Notes: generated by a model from the letters alone, not told the origin. 64,000 nt of DNA from Acidobacteria bacterium Ga0077553 (GCA_001464575.1 LNFE01000200.1:1-64000); one strand, 5' to 3'; shown: positions 18,399 through 28,396, counted from the first letter of the stretch. Translations and numbers: made by a program.

Positions 18399-19141
18399 CC
18401 GAAGACGGGGAAAGCCGTTCCCGAAAGCATCAGCTGCTTCTGTTCGGCGGGCACGTCGAGCTGAAGCAGCTTTCGCATTTCAATGTCGGTGTTTTCGATC
18501 AGGTCCGAGCCGGCCATCAGCCGATGGGCCGGGATGTGCTGCAGAACCTCGAAGATGTGATTAGGCATCAGCGTCGAAAGGTCGAGATAGATATTCGGGC
18601 AGAAGGACGCCGCGACGATGGCGTCGGCGAGGAGCAGACCGCCTCCTCCGCAATGGGCGAGCACGATCTTGAGTTCCGGGTAGCGCCGGGCCGCGAACAT
18701 GAAGACCGATGGCAACGCATGCGGGATGCCGGAGCCGGTGTGCGCAATGAGCGCCATCTGATTTTCAAGCGCCGTTTCAAACAGAAAGTTGCTGCGCGCG
18801 GAAAGCGTATTCAGGCCCTGATACTGCGGTTGGAACTTCAACGCACGGAAGCCATGCACCTCGCGGCACCGGCGCACTTCGTCGCGAAAGAGCGGCTCCG
18901 GAATAAAAGGCGTTAGGCAGGCTGCCCCGACGAGCCGGTCCGGATGGGCGGCCACGGCGGCCCCGATCTCTTCATGCGCGGCGGTGTAGTCTTCGACAAC
19001 GGGGAACGGGATGACGACGGACTTATCCACCGCGCAGCGGTCCATTTCGCGAAGCAGTTGATCGGCAGTTTGGCGGCGGCCGCTGTGGCGGGCGAAGCCA
19101 ATGTGGGTGTGGGTGTCGTAAAGGAAGAAGCCGTCTTTCAT
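18395..19141 (-). CDS. Amidohydrolase family TIM-barrel protein
   Basis: About 248 residues from ATG 19141, which overlaps the queE stop as ATGA. A start at 19162 is possible but lies inside queE. The metal-binding 'YDTHTHIG' opens the barrel, followed by 'FRALKFQPQYQG', 'ALIAHTGSG', 'KIVLAHCGGG' and 'LMAGSDLIEN', the usual amidohydrolase-2 layout. The substrate is unknown. Its position as last gene of the MFS-queC-queE unit invites a link to deazaguanine or purine metabolism, but that is inference. Confidence 0.85.
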   Translation of the reverse strand: MKDGFFLYDTHTHIGFARHSGRRQTADQLLREMDRCAVDKSVVIPFPVVEDYTAAHEEIGAAVAAHPDRLVGAACLTPFIPEPLFRDEVRRCREVHGFRALKFQPQYQGLNTLSARSNFLFETALENQMALIAHTGSGIPHALPSVFMFAARRYPELKIVLAHCGGGGLLLADAIVAASFCPNIYLDLSTLMPNHIFEVLQHIPAHRLMAGSDLIENTDIEMRKLLQLDVPAEQKQLMLSGTAFPVFG

Positions 19142-19809
19142 ACGCCGCGCCGGTCGCCCCACAATTCTACATGGAGCCGGGGGCTGAGGCGGTACCCCTG
19201 TTCAAGGCAGATCGGAGCCAGCCAGAGGCTGCGTTCGCGCAACAGCTCCGGGCTGCGGCCCTCCGGCATCAGGATCACGTGGCCGGGGTCGGCTCCTAGG
19301 GTCTCCACCAGCGACCGGATCTCCGCCAGGTCTTCCGGTGCGGCGACCACGAACTTCAGCTGAAAAGCGCATTTGGCCATCAGCCTCCGCAGCACGGGGA
19401 GGTTGATCCGGGTATTCTCGTGGCGGATCGCCCAGTCGCCGGCGGGCGTCGAATTGGCGAGCTTGGGGCTGATGCTCATCAGGTCGCAGGCGACGGCGGC
19501 ATCGACGGTGCCCGCGGTTTCGATGGTGATGTGCCAACCGGCTTCCCGAAGGGCGTGAGAGAGCGGGACGAGTTGCGGCTGGATCATCGGCTCGCCACCC
19601 GTGAGCACGGCGTGCCGGGCGGGATAGGCGAGAACTTTGGCGAGGATTTCGTCAACCGGCATCTCGTCTCCCTCCGGCTGCCACGAGGTGTACGGCGTAT
19701 CACACCACGAACAGCGGAGGTTGCACCCGCTCGTGCGAACGAAGACGGAAGGCACGCCGAGCAGGCCGCCTTCGCCCTGCAGGGAGTAGAAGATTTCGGC
19801 GATCTTCAT
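19138..19809 (-). CDS. queE: 7-carboxy-7-deazaguanine synthase, radical SAM
   Basis: 223 residues. It converts 6-carboxytetrahydropterin to 7-carboxy-7-deazaguanine in the preQ0 pathway. The N-terminus '[19 protein letters not shown]' is the QueE hallmark, and the radical SAM cluster is C29, C33, C36 ('CNLRCSWC'). '[10 protein letters not shown]' binds SAM. It overlaps the queC stop by ATGA and its own stop overlaps the amidohydrolase start by ATGA, so all three are translationally coupled. queD and queF are not in this window. Confidence 0.95.
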   Translation of the reverse strand: MKIAEIFYSLQGEGGLLGVPSVFVRTSGCNLRCSWCDTPYTSWQPEGDEMPVDEILAKVLAYPARHAVLTGGEPMIQPQLVPLSHALREAGWHITIETAGTVDAAVACDLMSISPKLANSTPAGDWAIRHENTRINLPVLRRLMAKCAFQLKFVVAAPEDLAEIRSLVETLGADPGHVILMPEGRSPELLRERSLWLAPICLEQGYRLSPRLHVELWGDRRGV

Positions 19810-20486
19810 GGGACGAGGGGGTCGGCCACGCCCGCCTCGGCAAAGCCCTTGGCGCGGAGCAGGCAGCTATCGCATTGGCCGCAGGGGCGGCCGTCCGCGG
19901 TGGGGTCGTAGCAGCTATGGGTCAGGCCGAAGTCGACGCCGGCGCTCAAGCCGAGGTGGATGATCTGCGCCTTCGACAGTTCGATGAGCGGCGTGCGGAT
20001 GGTCAGGTTGGTCCTGCCTTCAACACCGGTTTTGGTGGCGAGATTTGCCATGTGCTCGAAGGCGTGGATGAACTCGGGGCGGCAGTCCGGATAGCCGGAG
20101 TAGTCGACGGCATTCACCCCGATGAAGATGGTATCGGCCTGCACAACCTCGGCCCACGCGAGCGCGAACGACAGGAAGATGGTGTTGCGGGCGGGCACAT
20201 ACGTGATGGGTATGCCTTCGCCCATCTCGGCGGCGCTGCGGTGCTTCGGTACGTCGATCTCGTCGGTCAGCGCGGAGCCGCCGAAGACGCGCAGGTCGAT
20301 CCGGGCCACCCGATGGGCGTGCGCGCCGAGGTGGGCGGCAACGCGTTCCGCCGCCACGAGCTCCTGCCGATGGCGCTGGCCGTAATCGAACGAGAGCGCG
20401 TAGGTTTCAAAGCCTTCGCGGCGGGCGACGGCGAGACAGGTGGCGGAGTCGAGGCCTCCGCTCAAGAGACAGATAGCGCGGGCCAA
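19806..20486 (-). CDS. queC: 7-cyano-7-deazaguanine (preQ0) synthase
   Basis: 226 residues from a TTG at 20486. A longer frame to 20588 runs into the MFS gene and is not plausible. The PP-loop ATPase motif '[13 protein letters not shown]' is near the N-terminus, '[12 protein letters not shown]' follows, and the zinc site is '[17 protein letters not shown]'. QueC makes preQ0 from 7-carboxy-7-deazaguanine, ammonia and ATP. AAGGAG sits seven bases upstream of the TTG, inside the last two codons of the MFS gene, so translation is coupled to it. Confidence 0.95.
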   Translation of the reverse strand: MARAICLLSGGLDSATCLAVARREGFETYALSFDYGQRHRQELVAAERVAAHLGAHAHRVARIDLRVFGGSALTDEIDVPKHRSAAEMGEGIPITYVPARNTIFLSFALAWAEVVQADTIFIGVNAVDYSGYPDCRPEFIHAFEHMANLATKTGVEGRTNLTIRTPLIELSKAQIIHLGLSAGVDFGLTHSCYDPTADGRPCGQCDSCLLRAKGFAEAGVADPLVP

Positions 20487-20490
20487 TGGC

Positions 20491-21684
20491 TTACTCCTTC
20501 TCCGGCAGGGTCCGGGCCAGAAACCAGCCGGCCAGCGGGAGCACACTGACAAAGGCCAGGGCCGTATGAAGGCCGTAGTAATCGGCAACCACCCCGGTGA
20601 GCGGGATGAAGATCAACCCGGCGCTGCCCCAGGCAAAACCCATCAGGAGCGCCGACACGGTGCCCGCCTGCCCGGGCACGAGACGCTGGCCCATGAGCAG
20701 ATTCACGGGGATCGTGAACAGCAACATCAGCCCGCCGAGCGCCAGCCCCAGCAGCGAAAGCCAGCCTTCAGTAAGGAAGAACACGGCAAGGAAGGGCAAG
20801 CAACCGAGCATGGAGATGAGGATGACGCGGCGGCCGCCAAACCGGTCGGCCAAGTGTCCCCCCACAAATCCGCCTAGCGCGCCGAAGGTCATGTAGAGGG
20901 TTAGGCCAAGCGCCGCCGACTGCACGCTGAATCCCCGTTCCCGGCTCAAATAGAGCGGCAGAAGGTGGGCGAAGCACATGTGGACGACCGAGCGGATGAA
21001 GACGAGCAGATAGTGAACCGTCAGCGGCTTCCAGACAGCGCGCAGGGGGGCCAGCGAGATGCGTCCCTTACCCGAGCTCACCGGAGGCGTCCGCAGCGTC
21101 TGCCATAGGATCAACGTGATGATCAGCCCGGGAATCGCTCCCAGCCAACTGCCCTCCATGCCGAAGCGGCCCACTAGGAGAGAGAAGAACGCGGGACCGA
21201 TTGCCATCCCGAGCGTGCCGGAGCTGATGAAGACGGCCATCCAACGGCCGGGGTTAGTGGGGATACCCGCGGTCGCGTTGGCGGTGGCTTGCGGATGAAA
21301 CGATGCCACCCCGGCGCCACCGAGAAGGACCATCAGAAAAAGCCACGGGTAACTCGGCGCCCAGCCCAGCAGCGAAATGAAAACGCCGGCCATCGCCGGG
21401 GCCAGCACGGTGAACATCCACGAGGGGTACCGATCTGACAGGATGCCGTACAGCGGCTGCAGAAGAGAAGAGGAAAACACGAGCGCCCCACCCAGCATCC
21501 CGGCCTGCGATAAACTCAAGCCGTGTTTGGCGACCAGGAGCGGTTGAAATCCGCTGAGGGCGCTCGAGTAGAGGTCGATGAAGAAGTGGGCAAAGGCGAG
21601 CAAACCCAGGGCGACGAACCCGGACCGCTCGGCGGAAACCACCGGCTGCGCGGCAAGGGTGGCACTGGCGCTGTTAGAACTCAT
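20491..21684 (-). CDS. MFS transporter, fosmidomycin-resistance (Fsr)-like
   Basis: 397 residues with about 12 hydrophobic segments. The first helix region ('[23 protein letters not shown]') and the loop '[11 protein letters not shown]' resemble Fsr-type major facilitator efflux proteins. AAGG lies five bases before the ATG, with a TATACT hexamer just upstream. The last codons (AAG GAG) form the ribosome binding site of queC, so the transporter leads the queC-queE operon. It could export drugs, or move a deazaguanine-related compound. The latter is inferred only from context. Confidence 0.88.
   Translation of the reverse strand: MSSNSASATLAAQPVVSAERSGFVALGLLAFAHFFIDLYSSALSGFQPLLVAKHGLSLSQAGMLGGALVFSSSLLQPLYGILSDRYPSWMFTVLAPAMAGVFISLLGWAPSYPWLFLMVLLGGAGVASFHPQATANATAGIPTNPGRWMAVFISSGTLGMAIGPAFFSLLVGRFGMEGSWLGAIPGLIITLILWQTLRTPPVSSGKGRISLAPLRAVWKPLTVHYLLVFIRSVVHMCFAHLLPLYLSRERGFSVQSAALGLTLYMTFGALGGFVGGHLADRFGGRRVILISMLGCLPFLAVFFLTEGWLSLLGLALGGLMLLFTIPVNLLMGQRLVPGQAGTVSALLMGFAWGSAGLIFIPLTGVVADYYGLHTALAFVSVLPLAGWFLARTLPEKE
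20494..20499 (-). promoter_or_regulatory. Ribosome binding site of queC inside the MFS gene
   Basis: Minus-strand AAGGAG forms the last two sense codons (Lys-Glu) of the MFS gene. The MFS stop TAA and four further bases separate it from the TTG start of queC, a seven-base spacing. It decides the unusual TTG start. Confidence 0.8.
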
Positions 21685-21694
21685 CCAAACCTTC

Positions 21695-21700
21695 AGTATA
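21695..21700 (-). promoter_or_regulatory. Possible -10 element of the MFS-queCE operon
   Basis: Minus-strand TATACT, one mismatch from TATAAT, ends ten bases before the MFS ATG at 21684. The AAGG ribosome site lies between. No clear -35 is seen. Confidence 0.4.
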
Positions 21701-21737
21701 GCGAAACCTATTTCATTACCTGGGGTTTGCAGAGTTT

Positions 21738-24162
21738 ATGGCCAAGTTGCAGATCGGTTTCGGGATATGGCTGGCAGCGGTTTGTTGGGCGCAGGCCCCA
21801 ACGGCGCCGGTCTTGAATCAGCGAGGAGCGGTGAACGCGGTGACGCTGCAGCCAGCGCCCAGCAACGTTTCGCCGGGCGGATTGCTGCAGATTGCCGGCA
21901 TCAACCTGGGGCCTGTAGCCGGCTTCATCGCCACCACCGCACCGTTGCCGACATCGATCGGCGATCCGCCTCTCGAAGTGCGGATCAACAACCGGCTGGC
22001 CCCAATTCTTTCGGCGACGCCGGGCCTGCTGACGGTGCAGGTTCCGCTCGAAACGCCCATCGGCCCGGCGCAGATCGTCGTGCGTCGCGGCACGGAGAAC
22101 AGCCGGCCGGCGCGATTTAACGTGGTCGCCCCGGCGCCTTCGGTGCGAACGGCGAACGGCGCGGGGTTCGGCGTGGCCGGTCGTCCGGAGGGCGGGGTGC
22201 TGCGATTGCTCGCCTCCGGCCTCGGGTTGACGGAGCCCCGGGTGAATGCCGGCGAGTTGCCCTCGGCGGAAGAGCCGGCCATTCCTCGCCAACCTATCCG
22301 GGCCAACGTCGGCGGTTTGGCCGCGGAGGTATCGGCCAGGCTCTCCGGTACGAAGGTGGGCGAGTTTGAAGTTGACGTTACCGTGCCCGAAGGAGCCAAG
22401 CCGACGGATGTGGTGTCCATCTATGCCGGCAATGCCACCGGCAACCGCGTCGCCCTAGGCGCGGAGTCGGCCGCGACCGTGGAGTTCCTGCCGCTACCGG
22501 AAGCGGCCCGCGCGGCCAGGGCCATCGCCGCGAGCGACCTGCGGCCAGGCTACTTAACCCTGAGCGCCCCGCGCAACGCCGAAGGCTGTTGGCCGTCGTG
22601 GCTCGTGGACTTCGCCCGCACCTCCGTCCGCGAAGTTCCCGATTGCCCCGCCTCGGCCAATCAGAACGCCCCGAGCCCGTTTCAAGCCAACCCGGACTCC
22701 GTGGCGATCGCCGCCTTCGCCGGCCCCGCCACCGGTGCGGCCGCGCAAGGGGTGAGCGACAAATTGACGATTCTGCACCCGGCCAATGCCGAACCGCTGA
22801 TAGTTAAGCTGCCAGCTCCGGGCTTGGCGATCGGCGGCGGACAGGGCGCCAATCTGAACGTTGTCCTGGCCACCACGCCTCCCAGCAATGTGCAGGTCAA
22901 CACGGCTACGGGCGAAGTGAGTGAAGGACCGGGCGGGGGTGGTTTACCCGGCGGCGGCGGACTCAATCTGGCGAACCTTTCCGTCGACCTCGGCGATGAG
23001 GTGAAGCAGTTGGTAGCGCAGCCGGTGAATCTGGGCCAGGGGGCGATTGCCGTGCTCGCGGTCGACAGCGTGGCGGCAGCAACCAAGGCCAAGGTCGGCA
23101 TCATCAACACGGCAGCGGAGGTGCAATCGTCCCAACTCTTCCCGGAATCGTGGTTGCCACTGCTGGCACCCGTGCAGACGCAAGGCCCCGGCCTGCCCGG
23201 CGGCATACTGCCCGGCGGACCGGGCGGGCCTGGTGGCGCGTTGGGGGCGGCAGTTGCCATCACCCGCGGCGCCACGTTCTTCGATGCACAGGCCCGAATC
23301 CGATGCGTTCCTCGGGTTCTCTTTCGCTGGCGGCGCCGAACCCATCGTCCGCCCCCTGCCGGAAGGCACCTTCGTTTCCTCCTGTACCCCGCAGACGCGC
23401 CTCTTCAACATCGACCTCAGCCGCCGCGTCGCGGTATCTACCGGCGTCGAGCCCGAGGCCGAAGTGAAAAACCCGTGCACCGCGCGAGCCTTCGCCGTGC
23501 TCGACCTCGGCGCCCGCGAATTGACCACCGTGCCGCTGCCAGGCCAAGGCGAGTTCAGCGTCTCCGGCAACAGCGCCAACGAGATGAGCGACTACGTCTA
23601 CGGCACCAACGCGGACCCGGCGCGGCAAAATCGCTCCGACACCATCTACGTGCGCGACGGCGTCGGCGGCTCCACGTTTCGCCTCGACCTGCCGCCCGAA
23701 ATCGCTACGTTCACAAACATCACCCCGATTCCCGAAATGACCCTGCTCGTCGCCCAGGCCAACGCCCAGGGATCAAACGTCATCGGCGGAGCGGGCCTGG
23801 TGATCTTCGATATCGAAAATCAGCAGGCGCGCCTATTGCCCACCCCGGCCGGGTTCGCAGCGGTCCAGTTATTGAACACCTTCCCGGTCACCCGGAAGCT
23901 CCTCGCCCGCGGAACCCGCACCGACCCGGTCGGCAGCCAGTTGCTGCTCTATGACATGGTCACCGGCGACCTGCAGATTCTGCCGAATCCGGAAGGGGTC
24001 GCCTGGGTCGGCCAGGTGCCCAACGTTCCAACCCCGGGCCAGCCGCCGCAGCCGCAGCCCCCGGCTCTACAACAGTTCTCGCCGCGGTCCAATGCGGTGC
24101 ACGTGATGGGCTACAGGGCCAACCGGCAGCCAGCCGGCATGATCCTGGTGCGCGTCAACTAG
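21738..24162 (+). pseudogene. Secreted protein with TIGR03437-like N-terminal domain, broken by a +1 frameshift
   Basis: A signal peptide ('IGFGIWLAAVCWAQ') precedes a domain like the Solibacter TIGR03437 module ('GGLLQIAGINLGPVAG', 'RINNRLAPILSATPGLLTVQV'). A second copy-like stretch follows ('RLLASGLGLTEP'), then Gly/Pro-rich linkers. The reading frame is convincing up to about 23294. After one extra C in a CCC run (23293-23295) the next frame carries the rest to 24162 ('DAFLGFSFAGGAEPIV' through 'PAGMILVRVN'). Skipping that C joins the halves smoothly at 'FFDAQAESDAFLGF'. The full product would be about 808 residues, with a propeller-like second half. This may be a true frameshift mutation or a sequence error. 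The stop overlaps the thrC stop through CTAG. Confidence 0.78.
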
Positions 24163-25340
24163 CCGCGCGGGAACAGCGCCGAATAGGCCTCCAAATACTT
24201 CAGCCCCGCGCCGGTGTTATAGATCACCATCCGCTCCTCCGGCTTCAGGAAGCCGCTATCGAGCAGCTTTTCCATGGCCGACAGGCATGCCGCGCCTTCC
24301 GGCGCGACGAACACCCCGTCCTCGGTCGCGAGCCGCACCCCGGCCTGCATCATCTCATCGTCGCTCACCGCAATGGCCGTGCCGCCACTCTCGCGCACGG
24401 CGCGCAGAATCAGAAAGTCGCCCAGCGGCTTGGGCACCCGGAGGCCGCTCGCCACCGTGTGCGCGTTTTCGAAAAACTCGCTCCGTTCCGCCCCCGCTTC
24501 GTACGCCCGCACCACGGGCATGCAACCCTCTACCTGCACGGCGATCATCTTCGGCCGCTTCGGCCCAATCCAGCCCAGCTCTTCCATCTCGGCGAACGCT
24601 TTCCACATGCCGATGATGCCCACGCCGCCACCGGTGGGATAGAAGATCACATCCGGCACCCGCCACTGCATCTGTTCGACCAGTTCGTAGGCCATCGTCT
24701 TTTTGCCTTCGATGCGGTAGGGCTCCTTCAACGTCGAAACGTCGAACCATCCCTCTTCATCCTTGCGTGCCGCGACGATTTTCGCGCAATCGCTGATCAG
24801 GCCGTCCACCAGCGTCACCTTCGCCCCGAAGCTCTTGCATTCGATGAAGTTCGATTGCGGCACGTCCTGCGGCATGAAGATATGGGCTTCGAGACCGGCG
24901 GCCGCGGCATAGGCGGCCAGCGCGCTGGCGGCGTTGCCCGCCGAGGGGATCGCCACTTTCTTGATGCCGAGCTCCACACACATCGAAATCGCGCACGACA
25001 GCCCGCGCGCCTTGAACGAACCCGTGGGGTTGATGCCCTCGTCCTTCAGCCACAGATCCTTCATGCCCAGCCGCGCGCCAGTGCGCTTCAGCTTTAGCAG
25101 CGGCGACCACCCTTCGCCAAGCGAGACGATCGACGGCGGCTTGCTGACCGGAAGCACCGGGGCGTAGCGCCACATGCTGCGCGGCCCGTTGGCGAGCCAA
25201 TCGCGATTCCAATTCTCGCGCGCCTTCGTCAGGTCATAGCGGACCAGCAGCGGCCAGCCGCCGGCCGAAAGATTCTGCGGCACGCCCGCTTCGTAGCGGT
25301 CGCCGGTGATGCTGCATTCCAAATGCGTAACAGTGGTCAT
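24159..25340 (-). CDS. thrC: Threonine synthase
   Basis: 393 residues, fold-type II PLP enzyme. It converts O-phosphohomoserine to threonine and phosphate, completing the pathway begun by thrB. The N-terminal Cys-containing segment and 'SLGEGWSPLLKL' are typical, and the PLP lysine is K110 in 'NPTGSFKARG'. 'SAGNAASALAAYAAAAG' and the PLP-phosphate loop 'YPTGGGVGIIGMWKA' follow. Length is normal for the class. The gene is divergent from the lytic transglycosylase and convergent with the TIGR03437-type gene, sharing CTAG as both stops. Confidence 0.94.
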   Translation of the reverse strand: MTTVTHLECSITGDRYEAGVPQNLSAGGWPLLVRYDLTKARENWNRDWLANGPRSMWRYAPVLPVSKPPSIVSLGEGWSPLLKLKRTGARLGMKDLWLKDEGINPTGSFKARGLSCAISMCVELGIKKVAIPSAGNAASALAAYAAAAGLEAHIFMPQDVPQSNFIECKSFGAKVTLVDGLISDCAKIVAARKDEEGWFDVSTLKEPYRIEGKKTMAYELVEQMQWRVPDVIFYPTGGGVGIIGMWKAFAEMEELGWIGPKRPKMIAVQVEGCMPVVRAYEAGAERSEFFENAHTVASGLRVPKPLGDFLILRAVRESGGTAIAVSDDEMMQAGVRLATEDGVFVAPEGAACLSAMEKLLDSGFLKPEERMVIYNTGAGLKYLEAYSALFPRG

Positions 25341-25411
25341 AGCCCAGCCTTTGAGTTTCCCACTTTTCGATTCGGTTCCACGCTGGGGCCTCGCTGTGCG
25401 TCAATAAGAGT

Positions 25412-26056
25412 GTGCGCCGTCTCGCCGTTCTGCTGACTCTCCTTGCCGTGCCCGCGGTGGCCGCGGAAATGTTGCTGCTCGCCAATGGGTTCACCATCCG
25501 AGCCGAAAGTGTGGAGACGGTCGGCGCCGCGCTGCGGCTGCAGACGGCCTCGGGTACCGTAGAGATTCCCGTCGCGCACGTGGTTGAGCGGGAAGCGATT
25601 GCGGAGCCGCCGCCCCCTCCGCCGGCGCCCGCTCCCCAGCCGCCGCCACCCGCCGCGCCTCCGGCACAGGACCCGCTCGAAGCCGCCGCAAACAAGGCGG
25701 GCTTGCCGCCCGAGTTCCTGAAAAGCGTTGCCCGGATTGAGTCCGCTTTCCGGCAGGACGCCTTCTCGCCGAAAGGGGCCATCGGGGTCATGCAATTGAT
25801 GCCGGCCACCGCCCGGGAACTTGGCGTCAACCCGCACGACAAGGAGCAGAACCTCGAAGGCGGCGCCCGGCTGCTCCGCGATCTGCTGGTGAAGTATCAA
25901 AACGAACCCGACCAGGTCCGCCGGGCTCTCGCCGCCTACAACGCCGGCCCCGGCGCCGTGGCCCGGTTCAACGGCACCCCGCCCTACGCCGAGACGCAGA
26001 ACTACGTGAACAAGGTTCTAGCCGAGTATCATCGGCTGCGTTCCCGCCCCCAGTAG
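25412..26056 (+). CDS. Lytic transglycosylase (SLT domain), secreted
   Basis: 214 residues from a GTG. A signal peptide ('LAVLLTLLAVPAVAAE') is followed by a short N-terminal domain, a proline-rich linker (about residues 69-90) and an SLT goose-lysozyme-like domain. The catalytic Glu is in 'VARIESAFRQDAFSPKGA', followed by 'GVMQLMPATA' and 'LAAYNAGPGAV'. It cleaves peptidoglycan glycan strands to anhydromuropeptides in the periplasm. The next gene begins 19 bases later and may be cotranscribed. Confidence 0.93.
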   Translation: MRRLAVLLTLLAVPAVAAEMLLLANGFTIRAESVETVGAALRLQTASGTVEIPVAHVVEREAIAEPPPPPPAPAPQPPPPAAPPAQDPLEAAANKAGLPPEFLKSVARIESAFRQDAFSPKGAIGVMQLMPATARELGVNPHDKEQNLEGGARLLRDLLVKYQNEPDQVRRALAAYNAGPGAVARFNGTPPYAETQNYVNKVLAEYHRLRSRPQ

Positions 26057-26075
26057 CGGTACACTGGCGGGCGTC

Positions 26076-27128
26076 ATGCGCATTTTCGCCCTGCTCCTGT
26101 GTGCCCTCTCGCTGTTTGCCCAGCGGCCGAACACGAACTACGACGAGTCCAAAGTGGGGAAGTTCACCCTTCCCGACCTGATGGGTACAAAGCCGTGGCC
26201 CGAACGCCGGGCCGAGATCCTGAAGCTCTACGAGACCCACGTCTTCGGCAATATCATCACGGCTAAACTGCCCCTCGAAACGACCGTGAAGGCGAAGGGG
26301 CCCAACTGGCGCGAGGTGACCTTCACCTTCTCCGGCCAGGGCAAGCAGAAGGCCATCAACGTGTTGATCGTCACCCCGCCCGGCGCGAAAAAGCCCGTCC
26401 CCGCCGTCGTCTGCCTCAGCTTCACCCCCCTTGCCACAGTCCTCGGCGGCCACTCCCGCTGGCCCCTCGAACTCTTCGCCAAGCACGGCTACGCCGTGAT
26501 CACGGCGCACTACACCGATTTCTTCCCGGACGTGAAAATGGGCAAACCGGACTCCATTCTCTCGCTGATGCCGCCCGACGAAACCACGAACGCCATGTCC
26601 GCGTGGGCGTGGGGCATGAGCCGCATGCTCGACTACGCCCTGACGCAGAAGGACATCGACGGCAAGCGGATCGCCGTGGCCGGCCACTCCCGCCTCGGCA
26701 AGGCTGCCCTCTGGGCCGGGGCGACCGATCAGCGCTTCGCCGCCGTCATCTCAAACGATTCGGGCGAGGGCGGCGCCTCGCTCTCCCGCCGCATCTTCGG
26801 CGAGCACGTCGCCGACCTCAACGCGAATTTCCCCCACTGGTTCACCGGCAACTTCAAGGGCTACTCGCAGTCCGTGAACGAACTCCCCGTCGATTCACAC
26901 ATGCTGCTGGCCCTGGCCGCGCCACGGCCGCTCTATGTCGCCAGCGCCAGCGAAGACCTTTGGGCCGATCCGCTCGGCGAACTCCTGGCGCTCACCGAAG
27001 CGAGCAAAGTCTATGAAGCCCTCGGCGTCCCCGAGCGCACGGCGTACCACCTCCGACCCGGCAAGCACGACATCACTGCCTATGACTGGGAGCGCTATCT
27101 GCGCTTCCTGAAAGCCACGCTCCGCTAG
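26076..27128 (+). CDS. Secreted glucuronoyl esterase-like alpha/beta hydrolase (CE15 type)
   Basis: 350 residues with a signal peptide ('FALLLCALSLFAQ'). The nucleophile motif 'AVAGHSRLGKAALWAG' is characteristic of CE15 glucuronoyl methylesterases, where Ser acts with a downstream Glu/Asp and His. 'SASEDLWADP' and 'RPGKHDITAYDWERY' supply the expected acidic residue and His. Known family members cut ester bonds between lignin and glucuronoxylan. Genes of this kind suit a soil polymer degrader. Some relatives are labelled acetylxylan esterase. The stop shares CTAG with lepB. Confidence 0.88.
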   Translation: MRIFALLLCALSLFAQRPNTNYDESKVGKFTLPDLMGTKPWPERRAEILKLYETHVFGNIITAKLPLETTVKAKGPNWREVTFTFSGQGKQKAINVLIVTPPGAKKPVPAVVCLSFTPLATVLGGHSRWPLELFAKHGYAVITAHYTDFFPDVKMGKPDSILSLMPPDETTNAMSAWAWGMSRMLDYALTQKDIDGKRIAVAGHSRLGKAALWAGATDQRFAAVISNDSGEGGASLSRRIFGEHVADLNANFPHWFTGNFKGYSQSVNELPVDSHMLLALAAPRPLYVASASEDLWADPLGELLALTEASKVYEALGVPERTAYHLRPGKHDITAYDWERYLRFLKATLR

Positions 27129-27685
27129 CGCACCATGCCGACGCGATCGAGCGGCCAGTAGGCGAACACCGCCTTGCCGTAAATATAGCGGCGATGCACT
27201 GGGCCCCAGGCCCGCGAATCGTTCGAGGACGTGCGATGGTCACCCATCACGAAGTAGCTCTCCTCCGGCACGGTCACCGGGCCGATCGTCAACCCGTCGC
27301 GGAACTCGCGCGGCACATACGCTTCGTCCATCTCTTGGCCGTTCAGAATCACCGTCCCGTTCCGCACCTCCACCCGATCGCCCGGCATGCCGATCACCCG
27401 CTTGATGTAGCTCTTTGAAGGATCGTTCGGAAACCAGAACACCACCGTATCGAGCCGTTCAATCTCGCCGATGCCGAACTTGTAGACGAACTTGTTGATG
27501 AAGATGCGCTCCTGGTCTTCGAGCGCCGGCATCATGCTCGTGCCTTCCACCTTCACCGGCTGATACAGGAACAGGATGATCACAATCGCCAACACGACGC
27601 TCAGCAGCAGGTCCCGCAACCAGGCAATCGCGCTCCACACGCTGTGCCGGTCCCCGTTGGATGTCTGTTCCACTTCCTCTGCCAT
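27125..27685 (-). CDS. lepB: Signal peptidase I
   Basis: 186 residues from ATG 27685, which has a GAGGG ribosome site. A longer frame to 27865 is the shadow of the divergent glycosyltransferase gene. One transmembrane helix (about 25-41) is followed by the catalytic Ser S50 in 'VEGTSMMPAL', the general-base Lys K95 in 'YIKRVIGMPGD', and 'VMGDHRTSSNDSRAWG'. It removes signal peptides from exported proteins at the outer face of the inner membrane. The upstream region is only 33 bases and overlaps the promoter of the divergent gene. Confidence 0.96.
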   Translation of the reverse strand: MAEEVEQTSNGDRHSVWSAIAWLRDLLLSVVLAIVIILFLYQPVKVEGTSMMPALEDQERIFINKFVYKFGIGEIERLDTVVFWFPNDPSKSYIKRVIGMPGDRVEVRNGTVILNGQEMDEAYVPREFRDGLTIGPVTVPEESYFVMGDHRTSSNDSRAWGPVHRRYIYGKAVFAYWPLDRVGMVR

Positions 27686-27702
27686 CACTGAACCCTCTAT
27701 CG

Positions 27703-27711
27703 TAGATTGTA
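27703..27711. promoter_or_regulatory. Overlapping divergent -10 hexamers between lepB and the glycosyltransferase gene
   Basis: Plus strand TAGATT (27703-27708) lies ten bases before the glycosyltransferase ATG. Minus strand TACAAT (27711-27706), one mismatch from TATAAT, lies 20 bases before the lepB ATG with a GAGGG ribosome site between. The two hexamers share three bases. Promoter function is inferred from position and consensus only. Confidence 0.4.
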
Positions 27712-27718
27712 GACCCGA

Positions 27719-28396
27719 ATGCACGCCGCGCTCATTATCCCTGCTCTGAATGAAGAGGAGTGCATTGCCGAAACGTTGGACGGCCTTCCCGCCGGAATGT
27801 TTCGCTACGTGATCGTGGCCGACAACGGCTCCACCGATCGCACCGCCGAACTGGCCCGCGCCCACGGCGCGCTCGTCAGCTTTGAACCGGAGCGCGGCTA
27901 CGGCGCCACGTGTCTGGCCGCGCTGGCCATGCTGCCGGCCGATGCCGAAATTGTCGTCTTTCTGCAGGCCGATGGTTCCGAGGATGCCGCCGAAGCGCCG
28001 CGCCTGCTCGATCCCATCCGCCGGAATGAAGCCGACCTAGTACTGGGCTCGCGGCCCCTCGGCCAACCCGAACCGGGGGCCCTCCTACCCCACCAGCGCT
28101 TCGGCAATTGGCTGGCGTGCACCTTGATCCGCCTCGTCTACCGCCACACCTACACCGACCTCGGCCCCTTTCGCGCCATCCGGCGCAGCAGCCTCGAAAC
28201 CCTCGCCATGCGGGATCGCAACTACGGCTGGACGATTGAGATGCAGATCCGGGCGCTGCAGTACGGCCTGCGAGTCCTCGAAGTGCCGGTTTCTTATGGG
28301 CCCCGCCGCGCCGGCCAGAACAAGGTTTCCGGCCATCTGCGCAGCAGCCTTGCCGCCGGCTGGATCATCCTCGCGAAAGTCTTTTCCTTACGTTGA
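27719..28396 (+). CDS. Family 2 glycosyltransferase (dolichyl-phosphate-sugar synthase-like)
   Basis: 225 residues. GT-A fold signatures are present: 'LIIPALNEEECIAETL', 'IVADNGSTDRTAEL', the DxD-type 'LQADGSED', and 'SYGPRRAGQNKVSGHL' near the C-terminus, which is common in DPM1/DPG-type transferases. There is no clear membrane segment beyond a weak C-terminal one. It probably transfers a sugar from a nucleotide donor to a lipid phosphate carrier or glycan. No Shine-Dalgarno sequence is visible and a TAGATT hexamer lies ten bases upstream. The 3' end overlaps the convergent acyltransferase by 32 bases. Confidence 0.9.
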   Translation: MHAALIIPALNEEECIAETLDGLPAGMFRYVIVADNGSTDRTAELARAHGALVSFEPERGYGATCLAALAMLPADAEIVVFLQADGSEDAAEAPRLLDPIRRNEADLVLGSRPLGQPEPGALLPHQRFGNWLACTLIRLVYRHTYTDLGPFRAIRRSSLETLAMRDRNYGWTIEMQIRALQYGLRVLEVPVSYGPRRAGQNKVSGHLRSSLAAGWIILAKVFSLR

